DNA from: Cypionkella aquatica
GTDB taxonomy: Bacteria; Pseudomonadota; Alphaproteobacteria; Rhodobacterales; Rhodobacteraceae
Length of the DNA stretch: 34,015 bases
Reading direction: 5' to 3'
Assembly (NCBI RefSeq): GCF_030161095.1
Contig: NZ_BSPP01000016.1
Coordinates: forward strand, 1-34,015
Both the position numbers and the translations under genes were made by a program. This document shows positions 1 to 8,113 of this stretch, in pieces (the stretch's first letter is position 1; each line of letters starts with the position of its first letter). The notes beneath the pieces were generated by a model. It was not told where the DNA came from and did no database searches. It was given only the letters and a program-made list of their open reading frames with translations.

Positions 1-774
1 CTCTGCCTGCGCCAAAAGGTCGGTCGCAATCATCTCGGCATCGCCAGTCTCATCCGCCAGAGTGTAGATCTCGGTGGTCGCCGTATCATTAAAAAACCCC
101 ACCGGACCAAACACCTGCCGCTTGGCTTCGTTCACAAAAGCATTGCCCGGCCCCATGATCTTCATCACACCCGGCACAGTCTCGGTGCCAAACGCCATCG
201 CCGCAATCGCCTGCGCGCCTCCAATGCGGAAAATCCGATCCGCGCCAGACAGATGGCACCCCGCCACCATCGCCTCATGCGCATTGGGCGGCAGACACGC
301 GATCACCTCAGGCACACCCGCAACCTTTGCCGGAACAATCGTCATGATCGGCGCCGACAACAGCGGAAACCGCCCACCCGGCACATAGCAGCCCACCCGG
401 TCAATCGGGATAACCCGATGCCCCATGAACACACCGGGAAGCGGCTCAATCTCAAGCGGCAAAATCGTCGCCAGTTGCGCCTCGGCAAAGCGGCGGACGT
501 TGGCGATGGCGAATTCAGTGTCCTTCCGCGTCTGCGGATCAAGCGCCGCCACAGCCGCCTCACGCTGCGCTTGCGTCACTTCAAACGCCTGCAGGTCTGA
601 TTTGTCGAATTGCGCCGAATACTCCCGCACCGCCGCATCGCCGCGCGATTTGACGTCAGCGAGGATCTTGGCGACCAGTTCGGCCACAGGTTTGTTATCG
701 CTTTCGGCATTGCGGCTGGGCGCTTTTACCCAAGAAATTTTTGCGGTCGGATAGGCTTCGGACAGGTTCGACAT
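1..774 (-). CDS. HisD-family dehydrogenase (HpsN-like), partial and adapter-corrupted
   Basis: The 258 visible codons form the N-terminal part of a zinc-dependent dehydrogenase of the histidinol/sulfopropanediol dehydrogenase family; the C-terminus lies beyond the window. Family marks are RGDAAVREYS near residue 40, GCYVPGGRFPLLSAP, RIGGAQAIAAMAFGTE, MGPGNAFVNEAKRQVFGPVG, and DLLAQAE just before the edge, where the zinc-binding Gln lies. Where the family has [11 protein letters not shown], this frame reads VGFFNDTATTEIYTL, the peptide encoded by a poly-T plus Illumina P5 oligo (positions 62-96), so that stretch is not genomic. ATG at 774 is preferred; ATG at 777 is also possible. GGAG at 779-782 gives 4 nt spacing to 774 but only 1 nt to 777. 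The gene is divergent from the related dehydrogenase at 1029 and shares its upstream region. Substrate unknown; likely a polyol or sulfonate alcohol. Confidence 0.85.
   Translation of the reverse strand, partial: MSNLSEAYPTAKISWVKAPSRNAESDNKPVAELVAKILADVKSRGDAAVREYSAQFDKSDLQAFEVTQAQREAAVAALDPQTRKDTEFAIANVRRFAEAQLATILPLEIEPLPGVFMGHRVIPIDRVGCYVPGGRFPLLSAPIMTIVPAKVAGVPEVIACLPPNAHEAMVAGCHLSGADRIFRIGGAQAIAAMAFGTETVPGVMKIMGPGNAFVNEAKRQVFGPVGFFNDTATTEIYTLADETGDAEMIATDLLAQAE
62..96 (-). other. Illumina P5 flow-cell oligo sequence embedded in the assembly
   Basis: Read on the minus strand, 90 down to 62 is identical to the 29-nt Illumina P5 sequence (begins AATGATACGGCGACC, ends GAGATCTACAC). It is preceded at 96-91 by TTTTTT, matching the poly-T linker of the grafted flow-cell oligo. 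It encodes FFNDTATTEIYTL inside a HisD-family protein exactly where [10 protein letters not shown] is expected, with the reading frame and spacing preserved. The 3' part of the oligo (ACCGAGATCTACAC) could coincide with true codons for TEIYT, which would explain mispriming there. This is an artefact rather than biology. Confidence 0.95.
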
Positions 775-827
775 CATGCTCCTTTCGGGCCAGAAGGGCC
801 TTTGTTTTGCGGTTAGGCTAGTCAATC

Positions 828-841
828 TGCATACGTTTGCA
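828..841. promoter_or_regulatory. LacI/GalR-type operator candidate
   Basis: TGCATACGTTTGCA is a 14-bp near-palindrome centred on CG with one mismatched pair, the architecture typical of LacI-family operators. It lies in the 254-bp region between the two divergent HisD-family genes. Its 12-bp core ATACGTTTGCAA (831-842) recurs as an exact inverted copy at 999-1010. No LacI-family gene is visible in the window. Confidence 0.5.
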
Positions 842-996
842 AAGCCCTGTTTCACATTCGCGCGCATTTTGCCCGCAACCCCCTTAAATCTTTGGGGTTT
901 TGTTTGCCATGAAGCCATTGAGCGGCAATCTCTCGCTGAGATTTTACAGAAATCTGCACAACAGTCTTGCCATCTTGCCCGGGCTTGGTCTATCCA

Positions 997-1012
997 TATT
1001 GCAAACGTATTC
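997..1012. promoter_or_regulatory. Second, inverted operator candidate before the HisD-like gene
   Basis: TTGCAAACGTAT (999-1010) is the exact reverse complement of 831-842, and ends 18 nt before the ATG at 1029. Two copies 157 bp apart on either side of a divergent promoter would suit looping repression by a LacI-family protein. Its own internal symmetry is weaker than that of the first copy. Confidence 0.45.
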
Positions 1013-1028
1013 ACTGCCGAGGATTGAA

Positions 1029-2339
1029 ATGGCTGTAACCTGGCTCAAACGTGGCAAGCCCGAAACGGAACGCGCGGCCGATGATGCGAAAACCCGCGCG
1101 ATGGTCGAATCTGTGCTGGCCGATATCGAATCGCGTGGCGATGCGGCGGTGCGCGATCTGTCGGTGAAGTTCGACCGCTATGACCCGCCCAGCTTTCGGT
1201 TGACCCCGTCCGAGATCGAAGCCGCGATGCAAAAAGTCTCTGCGCGCGACATGGAGGATATCCGGTTCGCGCAGACCCAGATCCGCCGATTTGCAGAAGC
1301 GCAGCGTGCCAGCATGACGGATATAGAGGTTGAAACTCTGCCCGGCGTCTTCCTTGGCCATCGCAATATCCCGGTGCAGTCGGTCGGCTGCTATGTTCCG
1401 GGCGGCAAGTTTCCGATGGTTGCCAGCGCGCATATGTCGGTGCTGACGGCGTCGGTTGCTGGTGTGCCGCGCATTGTGGCGTCGGCCCCGCCGGTGAATG
1501 GTGCGCCGCATCCGGCGATTGTGGCCGCGATGGCCTTGGGCGGCGCGCATGAGATTTACGTTCTGGGCGGGATGCAGGCCGTGGGGGCGATGGCGATTGG
1601 CACCGAAACCATCACGCCCGTGGATATGCTCGTCGGCCCCGGCAATGCCTTTGTGGCCGAGGCCAAGCGCCAGCTTTATGGCCGCGTTGGCATTGATCTG
1701 TTTGCGGGCCCGACTGAAACTATGGTGATCGCTGACGATACGGTGGATGCCGAGCTTTGCGCCACTGACCTGCTGGGTCAGGCCGAGCATGGCTATAACT
1801 CGCCCGCCGTATTACTGACCAACAGCCGCAAACTGGCCGAGGCGACACTGGCCGAGGTGGACCGCCTGCTGCAAATCCTGCCAACCGCCGCGACGGCATC
1901 GGTCAGCTGGGCCGATTACGGCGAGGTGATCGTCTGCGACAGCTATGATGAGATGCTGGCGGTCGCCAATGATATCGCCTCCGAGCATGTGCAGGTGATG
2001 ACCGACCGCGACGACTGGTTCCTGCAAAACATGCACTCTTATGGTGCGCTGTTCCTTGGCCCGCGCACCAATGTCGCCAATGGCGACAAGGTGATCGGCA
2101 CCAATCACACCCTGCCGACCAAGAAAGCTGGCCGCTATACGGGCGGGCTTTGGGTTGGCAAGTTCCTGAAAACCCACAGCTATCAGCGCATCACCACCGA
2201 CGCTGCCGCAGCCGAAATCGGGGCCTATGGCTCGCGCCTGTGCATGCTGGAGGGCTTTGTTGGCCATGCCGAGCAATGCAATATCCGCGTGCGCCGCTAT
2301 GGCGGGCAGAACGTGCCTTACGGGGCGGCCGCCGAATGA
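1029..2339 (+). CDS. HisD-family zinc dehydrogenase (sulfopropanediol 3-dehydrogenase HpsN-like)
   Basis: A 436-residue NAD-dependent dehydrogenase of the histidinol dehydrogenase family; family members carry out a two-step oxidation of a primary alcohol to an acid. Visible family residues by analogy with E. coli HisD: Gln251 and His254 (GQAEHG), Asp353 and His413 as zinc ligands, Glu319-His320 (ASEHVQ) as catalytic acid/base, His360 (NHTLPT). Other blocks: [11 protein letters not shown] at 121-130 and [13 protein letters not shown] at 203-215. Start chosen at the ATG preceded by GAGG (1019-1022, 6 nt spacing); the frame is open further upstream but without family-like sequence. It heads a five-gene run with overlaps or short gaps. 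It lacks his-operon context and its sequence is HpsN-like, so histidine synthesis is unlikely. The true substrate is not evident: the cluster has no sulfonate lyase. Confidence 0.9.
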   Translation: MAVTWLKRGKPETERAADDAKTRAMVESVLADIESRGDAAVRDLSVKFDRYDPPSFRLTPSEIEAAMQKVSARDMEDIRFAQTQIRRFAEAQRASMTDIEVETLPGVFLGHRNIPVQSVGCYVPGGKFPMVASAHMSVLTASVAGVPRIVASAPPVNGAPHPAIVAAMALGGAHEIYVLGGMQAVGAMAIGTETITPVDMLVGPGNAFVAEAKRQLYGRVGIDLFAGPTETMVIADDTVDAELCATDLLGQAEHGYNSPAVLLTNSRKLAEATLAEVDRLLQILPTAATASVSWADYGEVIVCDSYDEMLAVANDIASEHVQVMTDRDDWFLQNMHSYGALFLGPRTNVANGDKVIGTNHTLPTKKAGRYTGGLWVGKFLKTHSYQRITTDAAAAEIGAYGSRLCMLEGFVGHAEQCNIRVRRYGGQNVPYGAAAE

Positions 2340-3100
2340 GCCTGCCGCGCACGCCTTCGTTCCGGCTGGACGGTCGCCGCGCGCTGATTGCGGGGGCGTC
2401 GTCTGGCATCGGGCTGGCGGCTGCGGTTGCGCTGGCAGAACAGGGCGCGCATGTGACCCTGTGCGCCCGCCGCGCTGTCGAGCTGGCGGGTTTGGTTGAG
2501 GATCTGCGGGCCGAGGGCTTTGCCGCGCAGGCGCTGCCCTTGGATATCACCGACACCAAAGCAACCGAGGTCGCGCTGGCAGCCTTGCCAGCGTTCGATA
2601 TTCTGGTGAACTCGGCTGGCGGTGCGCGCCACAGCCCCGCGATCGAGACCACGCCCGAGGATTTCGATTTCGCCACCAACCTGAACCTGCGCGCGGCCTA
2701 TTTCCTGACCCGCGCTGTCGCCGCCCGGCTGATTGCCGAAGGCAAACCCGGCAGCCTGATCAACATCACCAGCCAGATGGCGCATGTCGGCGGTATCGAC
2801 CGCGCGGTGTATTCGGCCACCAAGCACGCGGTGGAAGGCATGACCAAAAGCATGGCGATTGAGTGGGGCAAGCACGGCATCCGCGTCAACACCATCGCGC
2901 CGACCTTTATCCGCACGGCACTGACAGCTGCCACTTTCGCCAACCCCGAGCGCGCGGCTTGGATTGCCAGCAAGATCAAGCTGGGGCGCGTCGGCGAAGT
3001 CACCGACATCATGGGGGCCGTGGCGTTTCTGGCCTCGGATGCCGCAAGCCTGATCACCGGAACCTCTCTTCTTATCGATGGCGGCTGGACCGCCGATTAA
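2336..3100 (+). CDS. Short-chain dehydrogenase/reductase (SDR)
   Basis: A 254-residue classical SDR. The cofactor loop is GASSGIG (residues 20-26), NSAG replaces the usual NNAG at 92-95, and the catalytic triad is Ser146, Tyr159 and Lys163 (YSATK). The C-terminal part ends with the typical [11 protein letters not shown] motif. Cys-Ala-Arg-Arg after the second strand suggests NADP(H) or mixed use, but this is inference. The ATG overlaps the stop of the HisD-like gene (ATGA), so the two are translationally coupled. It probably oxidises or reduces a hydroxyl group of the same substrate as its neighbour. Gluconate 5-dehydrogenase-like and 3-oxoacyl reductase-like SDRs look similar; the exact substrate cannot be read from sequence. 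Confidence 0.9.
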   Translation: MSLPRTPSFRLDGRRALIAGASSGIGLAAAVALAEQGAHVTLCARRAVELAGLVEDLRAEGFAAQALPLDITDTKATEVALAALPAFDILVNSAGGARHSPAIETTPEDFDFATNLNLRAAYFLTRAVAARLIAEGKPGSLINITSQMAHVGGIDRAVYSATKHAVEGMTKSMAIEWGKHGIRVNTIAPTFIRTALTAATFANPERAAWIASKIKLGRVGEVTDIMGAVAFLASDAASLITGTSLLIDGGWTAD

Positions 3101-3115
3101 CCGCAAAGGTGCCCT

Positions 3116-4084
3116 ATGACTCCGCAAGAAATGGAAGCCCGCATCGTCCGTTATGGCGATCTGCGCCCCTGCAAGACCGCGTTTATTGACGCGCATACCC
3201 CCGGTTCCAACCGTAAGGAAAACTTCACCATCATCGGCGGTGGCGTGTCGGAAAGCCCAGACCAGCATGTGCATATCGTGGACACCCCCGGCTTTAACAT
3301 CGGGGCTGCGGGCCAGCCGCCCGGTTGCCGCAACAGCCTGCATACCCACCGCACCGCCGAAGTGTTCTTCGTGCTGAAAGGCCGTTGGCGGTTCTTCTGG
3401 GGCCGCTATGGCACGGCTGGAGAGTTCATCGCCGAAGAGGGCGATATCTTCAACATCCCCACCGGCATCTTCCGCGCCTTTGAAAACGTCGGCACCGATT
3501 ACGGGATGATCATGGCCGTGCTGGGTGGTGATGATGCGGGCGGTGGCGTGGTCTGGGCGCCGCAGGTGATCACTGATGCCAAGGATTACGGCTTGACTCT
3601 CGGCAAGAATGGCAAGCTTTATGACACCAAAAAGGGCCAGAACCTGCCCGAAGGCGTGGTGCCGATGCCGCTGTTGACTGAAGAAGAGCTGAAAGCTTTC
3701 CCCGAACCCACCACCGCCGAGGTGATCCCCAATTGCGTGGCACGCTATTGGGATCTGATGGCTTTGTCTGATCGTCAGCCCGCCAAGGTGATCGGCGCGG
3801 AAGGCAAACTGCGCGACCGTCCGGGGTTTGAGGTTGACTTCCTGTCGCGCAACTCGATCACTGATGCCCCCTACAGCCTTGACCAGCATGAGATTCTGAT
3901 GCCGATGCGCGGGCATTGGCGGCTGACTTGGGCGGGTGGCACCACGGCGCTGAACCCCGGCGATACGGCAGCGATTCCCCCCGGCCTTGAACACAGTCTG
4001 ACGCCTGCAATGACGGGTGAAGCCTCGCTTTACCGGGTGATCAGCACCGAAGATCAGGCGGGTCTGACCGGGCGCTTGTTGTAA
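3116..4084 (+). CDS. Bicupin-domain protein (gentisate dioxygenase-like fold)
   Basis: A 322-residue protein with two cupin barrels. The first has the metal-site pattern HTHRTAEVFFVLKG (His76, His78, Glu82) followed by GDIFNIPTGIFRAF. The second, near residues 255-310, has MPMRGHWRLTWAG and NPGDTAAIPPGLEHSL. The first site keeps probable metal ligands; the second looks less complete. The fold is shared by gentisate/salicylate dioxygenases, sugar isomerases and small binding proteins. It sits 15 bp after the SDR and 3 bp before the hydrolase, so it belongs to the operon. Role may be a ring- or C-C-cleaving dioxygenase or an isomerase; I cannot choose between these. Confidence 0.8.
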   Translation: MTPQEMEARIVRYGDLRPCKTAFIDAHTPGSNRKENFTIIGGGVSESPDQHVHIVDTPGFNIGAAGQPPGCRNSLHTHRTAEVFFVLKGRWRFFWGRYGTAGEFIAEEGDIFNIPTGIFRAFENVGTDYGMIMAVLGGDDAGGGVVWAPQVITDAKDYGLTLGKNGKLYDTKKGQNLPEGVVPMPLLTEEELKAFPEPTTAEVIPNCVARYWDLMALSDRQPAKVIGAEGKLRDRPGFEVDFLSRNSITDAPYSLDQHEILMPMRGHWRLTWAGGTTALNPGDTAAIPPGLEHSLTPAMTGEASLYRVISTEDQAGLTGRLL

Positions 4085-4087
4085 GCC

Positions 4088-4765
4088 ATGCTGCTGCTGA
4101 TCCCCGGCATGATGTGCGATGCGCGGATGTGGGGCGACCTGTCTGGGTTGCCCTGCACGGTGCATCACGCCGACATGACGGGGGCGGACAGCGTGCAAGC
4201 CTTGGCCGCCGCGATCCTGCAACAGGCCCCCGACAAATTTGATCTGGCGGGCCTGTCGATGGGCGGCATCGTGGCGATGGAGGTGCTGCGGCAAGCCCCC
4301 GAGCGGGTTCGCCGTGTTGCGTTGTTAGACACCAACCCGCGTGCAGAATTGCCCGCTGTGCAGGCCCTGCGCGCACCACAGATCGCCCGCGCACTGGCTG
4401 GCGATCTGGCGGCACTGATGGCGCAGGACACAATCCCCCGCTATTTTGCCATGCCGCGCCCAGACTTGGCCGCACTGTGCCTCGACATGGCTCTGGATTT
4501 GGGTCCCCAGACCTTTGCCCGACAGTCGCGCGCCTTGCGTGACCGCCCTGAGCAGACCGAAACGCTCGCAGCGTTCAAAGGCCCGGCTTTGGTCCTGATG
4601 GGCGCGCATGACCAGCTTTGCCCGCGCGACCGCCATGAGCAAATGCACAGCCTGATGCCGCAATCGCGCTTTGAGATCATTGCAAACGCGGGCCATCTGC
4701 CGACGTTGGAAAATCCCGGCGCCACCCAATTGGCTTTGGTAAACTGGCTAAATCAACCTGTATAG
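4088..4765 (+). CDS. Alpha/beta hydrolase
   Basis: A 225-residue alpha/beta-hydrolase fold protein. It starts directly on the first strand (LLLIPGMMCD, the oxyanion region), has the nucleophile elbow GLSMGG with Ser57, and completes the triad with Asp175 (MGAHDQLCP) and His203 (NAGHLPTLENP). No signal peptide is visible, so it acts in the cytoplasm. It follows the bicupin by 3 bp and precedes the aldolase by 10 bp. In this setting a hydrolase acting on a lactone, ester or beta-diketone ring-cleavage product is plausible, but the substrate is inference only. Confidence 0.88.
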   Translation: MLLLIPGMMCDARMWGDLSGLPCTVHHADMTGADSVQALAAAILQQAPDKFDLAGLSMGGIVAMEVLRQAPERVRRVALLDTNPRAELPAVQALRAPQIARALAGDLAALMAQDTIPRYFAMPRPDLAALCLDMALDLGPQTFARQSRALRDRPEQTETLAAFKGPALVLMGAHDQLCPRDRHEQMHSLMPQSRFEIIANAGHLPTLENPGATQLALVNWLNQPV

Positions 4766-4775
4766 GATCTCTGCG

Positions 4776-5555
4776 ATGCCCCAAATCCGCCAAGTTTTTG
4801 CCAATGGCGCCAAGGCCGTCAATGGCTGGTGCGCCATACCCTCGCCCGTCACCGCAGAGATCATGGGTCGGCAGGGCTTTGATCTGATGACCGTCGATTT
4901 GCAGCATGGGTTGATCGACTATCAAACCGCCCTGACGATGTTGCAGGTGTTGCAGGGCCTGGCCGCCCCCGTCATGGCCCGCGTGCCGTGGAACGAGCCC
5001 GGCATCATCGCAAAGGTCTTGGATGCGGGCTTTGCGGGGTTGATTTGTCCGATGGTCAACACGGTCGAAGATGCGCAGCGTCTGGTGCAGGCGACCCGCT
5101 ACGCGCCGATGGGCAGCCGCTCTTTTGGGCCAACGCGGGCGAATATGGTTTTTGGCCCGGGCTATGCAAAATCCGCGAACACTGAGGTTATGGTGTTTGC
5201 GATGATTGAAACCCGCGAGGCATTGGGCAATCTCGACGCCATTCTGTCTGTGGCGGGCATTGATGGGGTTTATGTCGGCCCGTCTGATCTTGGCCTGTCC
5301 TTGGGCTACGAGCCGACGCTTGATCCGACAGCCGCCGAAGTGCTGGACGCCATCGCCACCATCGCAAATCGCACCAAGGCGGCAGGTCGGTTGGCGGGTA
5401 TTCACACCGGATCGCCTGAAATGATCCGACGCGCCTTTGTACAAGGCTATGACTTTGCATCCCTGCTTACCGATGCGCGGTTGTTCACCTCTGCAGTCGC
5501 GGGGCAACTGGCGCTGGTGCATCAGACGACGATCGAAGCGGTGAAGGGCTATTAG
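4776..5555 (+). CDS. HpcH/HpaI-family class II aldolase
   Basis: A 259-residue metal-dependent aldolase resembling 4-hydroxy-2-oxoheptanedioate aldolase (HpaI) and 2-keto-3-deoxy-rhamnonate aldolase. Family residues are present: catalytic His44 (DLQHG), Arg69 (MARVPW), metal ligands Glu145 (MIET) and Asp171 (GPSDLGLSLG). These enzymes split a 4-hydroxy-2-oxo acid to pyruvate plus an aldehyde. As last gene of the operon it probably ends the pathway by feeding pyruvate to central metabolism. A malyl-CoA lyase role is unlikely because CitE/Mcl marks are absent; a separate Mcl is present at 29777. Confidence 0.9.
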   Translation: MPQIRQVFANGAKAVNGWCAIPSPVTAEIMGRQGFDLMTVDLQHGLIDYQTALTMLQVLQGLAAPVMARVPWNEPGIIAKVLDAGFAGLICPMVNTVEDAQRLVQATRYAPMGSRSFGPTRANMVFGPGYAKSANTEVMVFAMIETREALGNLDAILSVAGIDGVYVGPSDLGLSLGYEPTLDPTAAEVLDAIATIANRTKAAGRLAGIHTGSPEMIRRAFVQGYDFASLLTDARLFTSAVAGQLALVHQTTIEAVKGY

Positions 5556-5571
5556 GGCGCTTTGGAACTGC

Positions 5572-5596
5572 GGCTGCTTGTCTGGGTACAGCAGCC
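5572..5596. terminator. Possible hairpin between convergent operons
   Basis: GGCTGCT (5572-5578) and AGCAGCC (5590-5596) form a perfect 7-bp stem with an 11-nt loop, between the end of the aldolase gene and the end of nadC. There is no clear T-run on either strand, so it is only a weak candidate for a terminator. Confidence 0.3.
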
Positions 5597-5684
5597 TTGT
5601 GAAGGTTTTGGGGCAAGCGTTTGGCTCCCGACAAGGCGCGGTGCTGGCAGCAAGCGGTCGACATTGCGCCAGCCGCTTTGGTGG

Positions 5685-6539
5685 TCAGAAATCCAAGCCT
5701 AAGTCCAATGTCCGGGCCGAATGGGTCAGCGCGCCGCAGGATATGTAATCCACCCCCGTCGCTGCGACTTCGGCGATGCGGGGCAGCGCCATGTTGCCCG
5801 AGGCTTCGGTTACCAAGCGCCCTGCCACCAGCGTCACGGCTTGGTGTAGGGTGGGCGTATCCATGTTGTCCAGCAGCACGACATCTGCACCACCAACCGA
5901 CAGCACTTCGGCGAGTTGGGCCAAGGTATCAACCTCAATTTCGACCTTCATCATATGCGAGACGTTGGCGCGGGCGGCTTGCAGGACCGCGCTGATGCCG
6001 CCTGCCGCTGCGATATGGTTGTCTTTGATCAGGATGGCATCGGACAGCCCGAAGCGGTGGTTGAAGCCACCGCCATGCAATACGGCGGCTTTTTCGACCA
6101 TACGCAGACCCGGCGTGGTCTTGCGGGTGCAGGTGATGCGGGTGGCGGTGCCCTTGGTCTGCGCGACAAAGGCGGCGGTCAATGTGGCAATGCCGGACAA
6201 GCGCCCAGCGAAGTTCAAAGCGATACGCTCGGCGGATAGGATCGAGGCGGCAGCGCCTTCGATCTGCATCAGAACATCGCCGGGGGCGCAAAGGCTGCCA
6301 TCGGGGCGGTGCAGGGTGATGGCAAGTGACGGGTCCACCAGCCGAAACGCGATGGCGGCCAGTTGCATACCAGACACCACGCCCGCCTCGCGCGCGTTCA
6401 GCCGTGCGTGGTAGCGCGTGCCTGCCGGGATCACGGCGCGGGTTGTGACATCGCCATTCGGGCCAAGATCTTCGATCAATGCCGCGCGCACCAAGGGTTC
6501 CAGCAGCAGATCGGGCAGCGGTGCGAAGGCAGCGGTCAT
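5685..6539 (-). CDS. nadC: Nicotinate-nucleotide diphosphorylase (quinolinate phosphoribosyltransferase)
   Basis: A 284-residue NadC, usual length. It converts quinolinate and PRPP to nicotinate mononucleotide, CO2 and pyrophosphate, the last of the three de novo steps. Marks: EDLGPNGDVTT near the N-terminus, ARLNAREAGVVSG, the signature TRKTTPGLRMVEKAAVLHGG, ILIKDNH, VEIEVDTLAQ, VLLDNMDT, EASGNM and GVDYISCGALTHS at the C-terminus. Its ATG overlaps the nadB stop (ATGA), so translation is coupled. Confidence 0.97.
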   Translation of the reverse strand: MTAAFAPLPDLLLEPLVRAALIEDLGPNGDVTTRAVIPAGTRYHARLNAREAGVVSGMQLAAIAFRLVDPSLAITLHRPDGSLCAPGDVLMQIEGAAASILSAERIALNFAGRLSGIATLTAAFVAQTKGTATRITCTRKTTPGLRMVEKAAVLHGGGFNHRFGLSDAILIKDNHIAAAGGISAVLQAARANVSHMMKVEIEVDTLAQLAEVLSVGGADVVLLDNMDTPTLHQAVTLVAGRLVTEASGNMALPRIAEVAATGVDYISCGALTHSARTLDLGLDF

Positions 6540-8110
6540 GCGGAAGTCTCCGTTACGGATTGGCGCAGGGCGAGGGCTTGGGTCAGCGTCAGGGTGCTGC
6601 GATGCGCCAGCGCGGGGTTGGTATCGGGGAAATCACGGCGGCACTGCGCGCCGCGCGATTCCTGACGCAGCAGGGCGGCAGCTGCGATCAGGGTGGCTGT
6701 TGCCGTCATGTTCAGGAAACCCGGATTGCCTTTCGCCTGCGCTTCCAGCGCGGCAATGTGGCAGAGCGCGGTTTTCAATCCAGCCGCATCGCGCACAACG
6801 CCGACATGTTCGGTCATGGTCTGGCGCAAGGAAGCGACCAAGGCAGGGTCAGGCGGCAAGCCGCCGTTTGGCAACGTCAGCGTCACGGGCGGCGCATCGC
6901 TGCGGTCCAGACCCTTCGCAATATCACGGGCGGCGCGGCGACCGTAGACCAGTGCTTCGAGCAAGCCATTAGAGGCAAGGCGGTTGGCGCCGTGCAATCC
7001 GGTGGCACTGGCTTCGCCGCAGGCCCAAAGCCCGGACAGACTGCTGCGCCCCTGTGCCGAAACTGCGATGCCCCCCATGTGGTAATGCGCGGCGGCGGCA
7101 ACCGGGATGGCTTGGGTGACCGGATCAATACCGCCGCGTCGGCAGGCCTCGGCCACGGCGGGAAAGCGGTGCGTGATCTCTGCACCGATGGCGGTGCGGG
7201 TATCCAGCATCGGGCGGCGTCCGGCTTGGGTTTCGGCAAAGATCGCACGGGCGACCACATCGCGCGGAGCAAGTTCGGCATCGGGGTGAATGTTCAGCAT
7301 AAAGCGGGTGCCGTCGCGGTTGATCAGGGTGGCGCCTTCGCCGCGCAAAGCCTCGGTCGCCAAGGGGGCGGGGTCTTCGCCCATGTCGATGGCGGTGGGG
7401 TGGAACTGCACAAACTCGGCATCAGACATCACCGCCCCTGCCCGCGCGGCCATGCCGATCGCCTGCCCCCGGATGCGCGGTGGATTGGTGGTCAGCGCAT
7501 ATAGCCCGCCCGAGCCGCCACCCGCCAAAAGCACTGCGGTGCCACGCAGCCGGATCGGCCCCGAGCCATCGGTGGCCTCGATCACCACCCCGGTAATTTT
7601 TCCGTCTGAGGTCGACAAATCCGTGGCGACAACACCCTCGATCACCTGCACAGACGGGGTGCGCCGCACTTCGGCAATCAGTGCGGCCATGATTTCGCGG
7701 CCCGCCTGATCGCCTTGCACCCGGACCACGCGCGCCAGACCATGCGCGGCCTCGCGCGACAGCACGTAGCCACCCTGCGCATCGCGGTCGAACGGCGTGC
7801 CTATTGCGGTCAGATCAAGTATATGCGCGCGGGCCTCGGCGGTGACAAAGGCGGCCACATCGGCGTCAACCGTGCCTGCCCCAGCGCGGATGGTATCGGC
7901 GGCATGAGCTTCGGGGCTGTCGGCTTCGGCCATCGCGGCGGCGATACCGCCCTGCGCCCAAGCCGAACTCGCCCCCTGCCCCAGCGCGTCGGGAGAGATC
8001 ATCAGCACCGGATGCGGCGCAAGGTTCAGTGCGGCATAAAGCGCGCCCAGACCCGCGCCGACAATGATCACCCGTTCGGTATCAACGCTGTGCGGCGGTT
8101 GCGCTGTCAT
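6536..8110 (-). CDS. nadB: L-aspartate oxidase
   Basis: A 524-residue FAD enzyme that oxidises L-aspartate to iminoaspartate. The N-terminal FAD-binding motif is VIIVGAGLGALYAALNL. SSAWAQGGIAAAM, HYHMGGIAVS and GEASATGLHGANRLASNGLLE are characteristic of the succinate dehydrogenase/fumarate reductase flavoprotein family in its NadB form. The C-terminal helical domain includes ESRGAQCRRDFP. Length is normal. It lies 3 bp after nadA and overlaps nadC; its product is used at once by quinolinate synthase. Confidence 0.97.
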   Translation of the reverse strand: MTAQPPHSVDTERVIIVGAGLGALYAALNLAPHPVLMISPDALGQGASSAWAQGGIAAAMAEADSPEAHAADTIRAGAGTVDADVAAFVTAEARAHILDLTAIGTPFDRDAQGGYVLSREAAHGLARVVRVQGDQAGREIMAALIAEVRRTPSVQVIEGVVATDLSTSDGKITGVVIEATDGSGPIRLRGTAVLLAGGGSGGLYALTTNPPRIRGQAIGMAARAGAVMSDAEFVQFHPTAIDMGEDPAPLATEALRGEGATLINRDGTRFMLNIHPDAELAPRDVVARAIFAETQAGRRPMLDTRTAIGAEITHRFPAVAEACRRGGIDPVTQAIPVAAAAHYHMGGIAVSAQGRSSLSGLWACGEASATGLHGANRLASNGLLEALVYGRRAARDIAKGLDRSDAPPVTLTLPNGGLPPDPALVASLRQTMTEHVGVVRDAAGLKTALCHIAALEAQAKGNPGFLNMTATATLIAAAALLRQESRGAQCRRDFPDTNPALAHRSTLTLTQALALRQSVTETSA

Positions 8111-8113
8111 GGC

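Noticed and set aside
1-96. FFNDTATTEIYTL as a novel active-site variant of HisD
   Set aside because: The DNA is identical to a sequencing oligo with its poly-T linker.
900-1028. N-terminal extension of the HisD-like protein from ATG 900
   Set aside because: The extra 43 residues do not resemble the family, and GAGG precedes ATG 1029.
1011-1790. Long open frame (259 codons) antisense to the HisD-like gene
   Set aside because: Composition is His- and Arg-rich, typical of a high-GC shadow frame; the plus strand has all HisD catalytic residues.
1029-2339. Histidine biosynthesis hisD
   Set aside because: No his genes nearby; two divergent copies and catabolic neighbours point to the HpsN-like branch.
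2318-4294. 658-codon open frame antisense to the SDR, bicupin and hydrolase genes
   Set aside because: It spans three genuine genes with motifs on the other strand and matches no family.
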